The translations under genes were made by a program, and so were the position numbers. The notes beneath the pieces were generated by a model, which saw only the letters and a list, made by a program, of their open reading frames with translations, was not told the origin of the DNA and did not search any database. A stretch of DNA of 64,000 nucleotides from Thermoguttaceae bacterium (lineage in GTDB: Bacteria > Planctomycetota > Planctomycetia > Pirellulales > Thermoguttaceae), in contig JAFSMO010000085.1 of NCBI GenBank assembly GCA_017447865.1, forward strand, positions 1 through 64,000, read 5' to 3'. Of the stretch, positions 59,922 to 64,000 are shown piece after piece; position 1 is the first letter of the stretch, and each line of letters starts with the position of its first letter.

Positions 59922-62126
59922 TCAGCGTTTCTTCAAAATCAACTCTTTCACCTGCACATTGAACTCCCGCGGCTCGAGCGTCAGGTGAACGATTCCCGCA
60001 GGAAGGTCCAGCGGGGGGGAAAGAGTCACCGTCCGCCAGTCGCTCGAGGAGCCAAGCGCCCAGCAGGGGATTCGCGTCTCCGTTTCGTTGGCCGTCCCTG
60101 CGTTCGTTTTGTACGTGACTTTCAGCGAGTCGTGATTCGGGTCCAGCGCCAAAACTCGGGCGGAAAGCTGGTACTTGCCCGGCTGCGTCACGAGGAAGCG
60201 GAACTCCGTCGGGGCCTGCACCCGAACCGCGTCCCCGGCCGCAAAATCACGCCAGAAACGGGCTTCTTGCGCCGGCACGACGCACGGTTTTCCCGGCGTC
60301 AGACGAATCGGAGCCGCCTGCGAATCCGCGTATTCCCGAAGCGACGGAACGAGCCGCTCCAGAAGCCGCCGGCCGACTTCCTGACCGTTCAGCGTCAAAA
60401 TTCCTTCCGGCTGCTGCGGCGGTTTCCACTCGTCGACCGGTTGGAGATTTTCCAGATCCGGGACGATTTGCGACGTAAAAACCAGCTCCGCCCCGGTTTG
60501 GGCGCCGGCTTCCAGGTCGTGCGTGACGCACCACGCCACGGCATTTCCGTCAGGTGAGTCGAGGAATTTTTCTGCGACCTGGGCGTTGCGCGCCGTGAAG
60601 AGCGTCAGCACGAGCCAGTTCCGGCCGTAACGGGCCGCAAGCCGGGTGGGGGCGAGGAAGCGGAACTCGTCGGGCCGCTTCAAAACGAACGTGGAACGAA
60701 TTGCCGCGCCGGGATTTTCCTCCCGGAATTTCCGGATCATCTCCGCCGGATAAAAGGCGCGGCAGTGGGTCTCGGCCTCCCGCTGAAATGCCTGCCAGAT
60801 CGGGTCGAGGTGGAACGCTTTCTGGTGGCCGCCGCCGGTTTCCTCCTTTTTAAGTCCCCAAGGGTCGTCCCGCCCGTCTGCCGCAAAGAAGCACCGCGCG
60901 TTCGGGTCGGCGGGGGAGTTCGGCTTCCAATCGACCGTCCAAAGCTGGTCCTGATGCGAGCCGTACTGCGACTGGGCGGTCCCGACCGAAAAATCGGCGG
61001 TCTGGAACGTGGTTTTCCAGTGGTCCCCCCATTTTTCCTGGACCGTGAACGGGAAATTCAGGTCCGGCCCGATCGAATTCCGGCCTTCATCGGCCAGCGC
61101 CTCCACTCGTTCGGTGGAAAGGGCCAGCGCGGCCAGGATCAGAATATTCGACCGGTCCGGCGGCAGAGCGCACCAGCCCCACGTGCCGACGTGATTCGCC
61201 AGAAGTTCATCGCCGTACAGGAAATTGTACGTTCGGCTGCACGCGCCGGCGAGCCGGTGGTTTTCCGTGAAGTGGAGCCGCATTTCGAGCGCCCAGAACT
61301 GGATCAGCGCCTCGGCTTTCCGGCGCACCGCGTCGTTTTTCGTCAAAAGGAGCAATTCTTCCAGCCCCTCCAGAACGACGGCGTAGTAGGTCGTGGAGCC
61401 AAACTCGTGGATCCCGTTTTCCCACGTCCAGAAAAGGAACCGGTTCAGCCGGTCGATCCCCTCCTCCGTGAGCTTCGGGTCGTTGAGCGTCTCGCCGAGC
61501 AGGATCAGATTGACGAAATTCAGGACCGCGATGTTCGTGTACTCCGGGGAAATGCGCCGCCGCAGGACTTCCGGGGCCGCGTCGCGCAGGATCTCGAAGA
61601 TCCGCGGGTGGATCTCCTCCGGCAAAACCTCCCGGTGCGCCCAGCAGTAAAGGAGACGCTGAACGACGAAATCGACCGCGTTCCGGTCCTCGACCGTGTG
61701 CTGGCGCCAGTACCAGTAAAAATTCCCGCAGAACGGCGAGTCGGGGGAAAGTTCCTGCATCCGGCGGATCATCGCGACGATTTCCCCCAGCCGGCTCATC
61801 GGGAAGACCTGATCTTTGCCGTAGTCGGTCCGGAATTGGGGGTTTTCGTGAAGAAAAACTTCGACCGCGGTCTGGGCGAAAAGGTAGTCCGCGGGCCGCC
61901 GCACGCCGAACGTCGGCCACAGCTCGCCGTTCAGGCTTTCCAGCCTCCGCCAGTTGTGCTCGTAGTTGGCCAGCGCCTGCGACAAATAAAACGCCTGACG
62001 TTCCAGCTCGGGTTTCGCGTGCAGGGCCGTCAGGCTTCCGAGGAGCAGAAAAGCCCCAATCAGAAATCGGGCCCAAAACCGCGTTTCCGGGGCGAAAGGA
62101 TTCAAAAGGGTAAAAAAAGTCTTCAT
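59922..62126 (-). CDS. Secreted six-hairpin-type protein with C-terminal beta module
   Basis: 734 residues from the ATG at 62126 (a TTG lies seven codons upstream). Signal region about 8-36 (FLIGAFLLLGSLTALHAK). Residues 40-420 are a helical toroid with lyase-like motifs (EFGSTTYYAVVLEGLEELL, NHRLAGACSRTYNFLYGDEL). The later section is beta-rich, and the final 130 residues (ARFWRDFAAGDAVRVQAPTE and on, ending NVQVKELILKK) form a carbohydrate-binding-type module. Similar layout to the 31-kb and 43-kb proteins but no close sequence match by eye. Family number not assigned. Confidence 0.72.
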   Translation of the reverse strand: MKTFFTLLNPFAPETRFWARFLIGAFLLLGSLTALHAKPELERQAFYLSQALANYEHNWRRLESLNGELWPTFGVRRPADYLFAQTAVEVFLHENPQFRTDYGKDQVFPMSRLGEIVAMIRRMQELSPDSPFCGNFYWYWRQHTVEDRNAVDFVVQRLLYCWAHREVLPEEIHPRIFEILRDAAPEVLRRRISPEYTNIAVLNFVNLILLGETLNDPKLTEEGIDRLNRFLFWTWENGIHEFGSTTYYAVVLEGLEELLLLTKNDAVRRKAEALIQFWALEMRLHFTENHRLAGACSRTYNFLYGDELLANHVGTWGWCALPPDRSNILILAALALSTERVEALADEGRNSIGPDLNFPFTVQEKWGDHWKTTFQTADFSVGTAQSQYGSHQDQLWTVDWKPNSPADPNARCFFAADGRDDPWGLKKEETGGGHQKAFHLDPIWQAFQREAETHCRAFYPAEMIRKFREENPGAAIRSTFVLKRPDEFRFLAPTRLAARYGRNWLVLTLFTARNAQVAEKFLDSPDGNAVAWCVTHDLEAGAQTGAELVFTSQIVPDLENLQPVDEWKPPQQPEGILTLNGQEVGRRLLERLVPSLREYADSQAAPIRLTPGKPCVVPAQEARFWRDFAAGDAVRVQAPTEFRFLVTQPGKYQLSARVLALDPNHDSLKVTYKTNAGTANETETRIPCWALGSSSDWRTVTLSPPLDLPAGIVHLTLEPREFNVQVKELILKKR

Positions 62127-62330
62127 TTCAGGCTTTCTGACTTGCAAGGGAAGCTAAAAAAAGGTTTCACTATTAATTAAACATAAGATTCAAATTTCTG
62201 CAAGGAGTTTTCAAGCGATTTTCAGAAAAAAAGAAAAATTTTCAAGGAGGGCTTGTTTTTTTTTGAAGGATGAAGTAAACTGAGTACGAAACGCGGCCCC
62301 AACCCCACATCAGCCTCGCTTCAACGTGAG

Positions 62331-62487
62331 ATTTAAACACGGATTTCCACGGATTAAAAGGATTCAAAGGATTTTTCCCGGAAAGACTTCGCCCTTTTTT
62401 CCTTTAAAAATCCGCCTCAATCCGCTCGATCCGCCTCATCCGCGGGGCCTGTAGCCGCTGGAGTTTGCAGCGGGCTGGACGTGACCT
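62331..62487. repeat. Chimeric A/B repeat
   Basis: It begins as a family A left arm (ATTTAAACACGGATTTCCAC at 62331) but ends as a family B right arm and tail (CCGCGGGGCCTGTAGCCGCT, GCAGCGGGCTGGACGTGACC). The A right arm and B left arm are missing. The rest of the 62127-62541 gap shows nothing I can name. Confidence 0.85.
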
Positions 62488-62541
62488 TGGGTTCAGGCCC
62501 TTTTTACGCCCGTTTTTCTTTTTTTCCCTTCATTTCATCCC

Positions 62542-63186
62542 ATGAGTTCCAAAATTCTCGACCTTGCGCTTGACTTCGCCCGGGAATCGTTCAAAAACGA
62601 TTTCAGCGGCCACGATTTCGCGCACACGTACCGCGTTTTCCGGCTTGCGGGGACGCTCGCCAAAGCCGAAAACGCCGACCTTTTGACCGTCCAGCTCGCC
62701 GCGGCCCTGCACGACGTGGACGATCCGAAACTCTTCGGCGGGACGTTCGGCCAGCACGCCCGGGCGGAGCGTTTCCTGCGTGAAAACGGGGTCGGCGAGG
62801 AGGAGATCGGCCGCATTTGCACGATCATTTCCGAGATCTCGTTCAAGGGGACCGAAACGCGCACGCCGTCCACGCTCGAGGGAAAAGTCGTCCAGGACGC
62901 GGATCGGCTCGACGCCATCGGAGCGATCGGGATCGGCCGGGCGTTTGCCTTTGGAGGCTCCCGGGGCCGCGCGATGTATGACCCGGAAAATCCTCCGAAA
63001 CTCGGGATGAATGCCGAGGAATACGCGAAAAATCAGGGGTCCACCATCAATCATTTTTACGAAAAACTCCTTCTTCTGCGCGAAATGATGAACACGCCGT
63101 CCGCACGGAAACTCGCGGAGGACCGCCACCGGTTCATGGAGGCGTTTCTGGACGAATTCTTCGCGGAGTGGGAAGGAAAACGATAG
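62542..63186 (+). CDS. HD-domain phosphohydrolase
   Basis: 214 residues of the YedJ/HDIG-less HD family. Metal ligands H28 (SGHDFAHTYRV), H57-D58 (ALHDVDD) and D121 (VQDADRLDAIGAIG) are in place. The GRAFAFGG and MYDP stretches also match. These enzymes remove phosphate from nucleotides or related compounds. The ankyrin gene follows after 14 bp, suggesting co-transcription. Confidence 0.9.
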   Translation: MSSKILDLALDFARESFKNDFSGHDFAHTYRVFRLAGTLAKAENADLLTVQLAAALHDVDDPKLFGGTFGQHARAERFLRENGVGEEEIGRICTIISEISFKGTETRTPSTLEGKVVQDADRLDAIGAIGIGRAFAFGGSRGRAMYDPENPPKLGMNAEEYAKNQGSTINHFYEKLLLLREMMNTPSARKLAEDRHRFMEAFLDEFFAEWEGKR

Positions 63187-63200
63187 AAAGGGGGCAGAAA

Positions 63201-63989
63201 ATGTCGCAGAAGTACCCGAAAAAAACCGAAACCGTCGAGAAACCCAAAAATCTGGTCACCGAGGCGCTGCTTGAGCCGTTTTTGGAGGCTTGCGAGGCCG
63301 TGCAGGTCGGCGAGTTGGCGCCCGTGGAGAAATTTCTGTCCGATGGCGGCGACGTGAACGCGCAGGACGATCAGGGGACCACGCTCCTTTTCTGGGCGGC
63401 GTCGGCGGGAAGGACCGATTCGGCCAGGTTCCTCCTCGAAAAAGGGGCTGAGACGGAACTGGCCGACCTGCGCGGCTGGACCCCGCTTTACTGTGCGGCC
63501 TATTTCGGAAAATGGGACGTTTGCCGACTTCTGGTCGAGGCCGGCGCGAACGTGAACGCCCGGCAGAAGGAAGGCTGGTCGGTCCTTCACCACGCGGTCC
63601 GTCGTGAGTACCCGGCCATGGTCGAATTTTTCCTCGAACACGGCGCCGACCCCAACGCGGCCGACTCGGACGGTGAAACGGTCCTTCACGTGGCGGCTTA
63701 CAGCAAAAACGCCCAGATCGTGCGCGCTCTTTTGGCTCACGGAGCGGACGCGAACGCGGCGGACGAAGACGGCTGGACGGTCCTTCACGCGGCCTGCCGG
63801 GGCGGAGACGTGGAACTCGTGCGGACGCTCGTCGAGGAATTCCATGCCGACCCGAACGCGGCGGACGCCGATGACGAAACGCCGCTCGATTATGTGCGCG
63901 AGCTGATGGAAGACGAGGAAGACGAACTGGACCCCCAGACGATTCAGAATTACAAAGCGATTGCGGAATATTTGACCACGCTCGGCTGA
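63201..63989 (+). CDS. Ankyrin-repeat protein
   Basis: 262 residues from the ATG at 63201 with AAGGGGG upstream. About five ankyrin repeats from residue 40 to 230, for example GWTPLYCAAYFGKWDVCRLL and GETVLHVAAYSKNAQIVRAL, with the usual NVNARQ/DPNAAD finger loops. Acidic C-terminus. No signal. It binds a protein partner unknown here. The HD hydrolase just upstream is a plausible one, by position only. Confidence 0.88.
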   Translation: MSQKYPKKTETVEKPKNLVTEALLEPFLEACEAVQVGELAPVEKFLSDGGDVNAQDDQGTTLLFWAASAGRTDSARFLLEKGAETELADLRGWTPLYCAAYFGKWDVCRLLVEAGANVNARQKEGWSVLHHAVRREYPAMVEFFLEHGADPNAADSDGETVLHVAAYSKNAQIVRALLAHGADANAADEDGWTVLHAACRGGDVELVRTLVEEFHADPNAADADDETPLDYVRELMEDEEDELDPQTIQNYKAIAEYLTTLG

Positions 63990-64000
63990 CGAACGGCTCC

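Noticed and set aside
60765..62180. 471-residue plus-strand ORF
   Set aside because: Antisense to the secreted protein at 59922-62126; Arg/Val/Pro-rich shadow.
1..64000. tRNA or rRNA genes
   Set aside because: I looked in the longer gaps for cloverleaf or conserved rRNA sequence and recognised none. A covariance search would be needed to exclude them.

Overview
The window looks like a planctomycete (Planctomycetota, probably a Pirellulales-type lineage). The reasons are several Gfo/Idh/MocA oxidoreductases with twin-arginine signals, a DUF1080 (3-keto-disaccharide hydrolase) protein, secreted glycan-active enzymes, a pyrophosphate-type phosphofructokinase, an EfpL-type elongation factor P, a lid-less Hsp70 and small membrane-anchored leucine-rich proteins. 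The BspA-type surface repeat protein and the BNR/sialidase-like protein would suit a gut or other host-associated habitat, but that is inference. Most of the sequence is GC-rich; a few stretches (about 21-23 kb and 52-60 kb) are visibly AT-richer. No rRNA, tRNA or CRISPR array was recognised.

Layout. 0-2.3 kb: a 74-bp tandem repeat running into the end of an EamA transporter gene, then nudC. 2.5-24.7 kb: almost entirely minus strand, mixing glycan utilisation (DUF1080, two Gfo/Idh/MocA proteins, a large clan-A-like glycosidase, a beta-helix protein) with housekeeping genes (pdxY, dapF, efpL, truA, purD, ridA). Inside it lies a small cassette of a NADAR protein, a 32-residue membrane peptide and a zinc-finger protein. 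25-31 kb: an isolated Gfo/Idh/MocA gene with a consensus promoter and a clear terminator, a degenerate stand-alone HsdR motor, purine nucleoside phosphorylase, and a PP2C-like phosphatase paired with a hyperacidic protein. 31.5-50 kb: more secreted glycan enzymes (two six-hairpin-type proteins, a GH5-like enzyme, two tandem GH16-like proteins, a BNR protein, an alpha/beta hydrolase) around an M24 peptidase, hsp70-like/mnmE, pfp and an SDR gene. 50-52 kb: a SLOG-fold protein and a cytoplasmic Gfo/Idh/MocA protein.

52.1-59.9 kb is a dense, all-minus, AT-richer array of twelve small hypothetical genes. It contains one internal segmental duplication, an Imm42-like gene and a paralogue of the 21-kb zinc-finger protein. 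I read it as a candidate polyimmunity (orphan immunity) island, and it is the best candidate here for an undescribed system. The window ends with another six-hairpin-type secreted protein, an HD-domain hydrolase and an ankyrin-repeat protein.

Many intergenic gaps hold imperfect long-hairpin repeats built from short degenerate words. At least eight families can be told apart, some present in several copies and some as chimeras. They sit at gene ends, at the edge of the tandem duplication, and in one case overwrite a coding 3' end.
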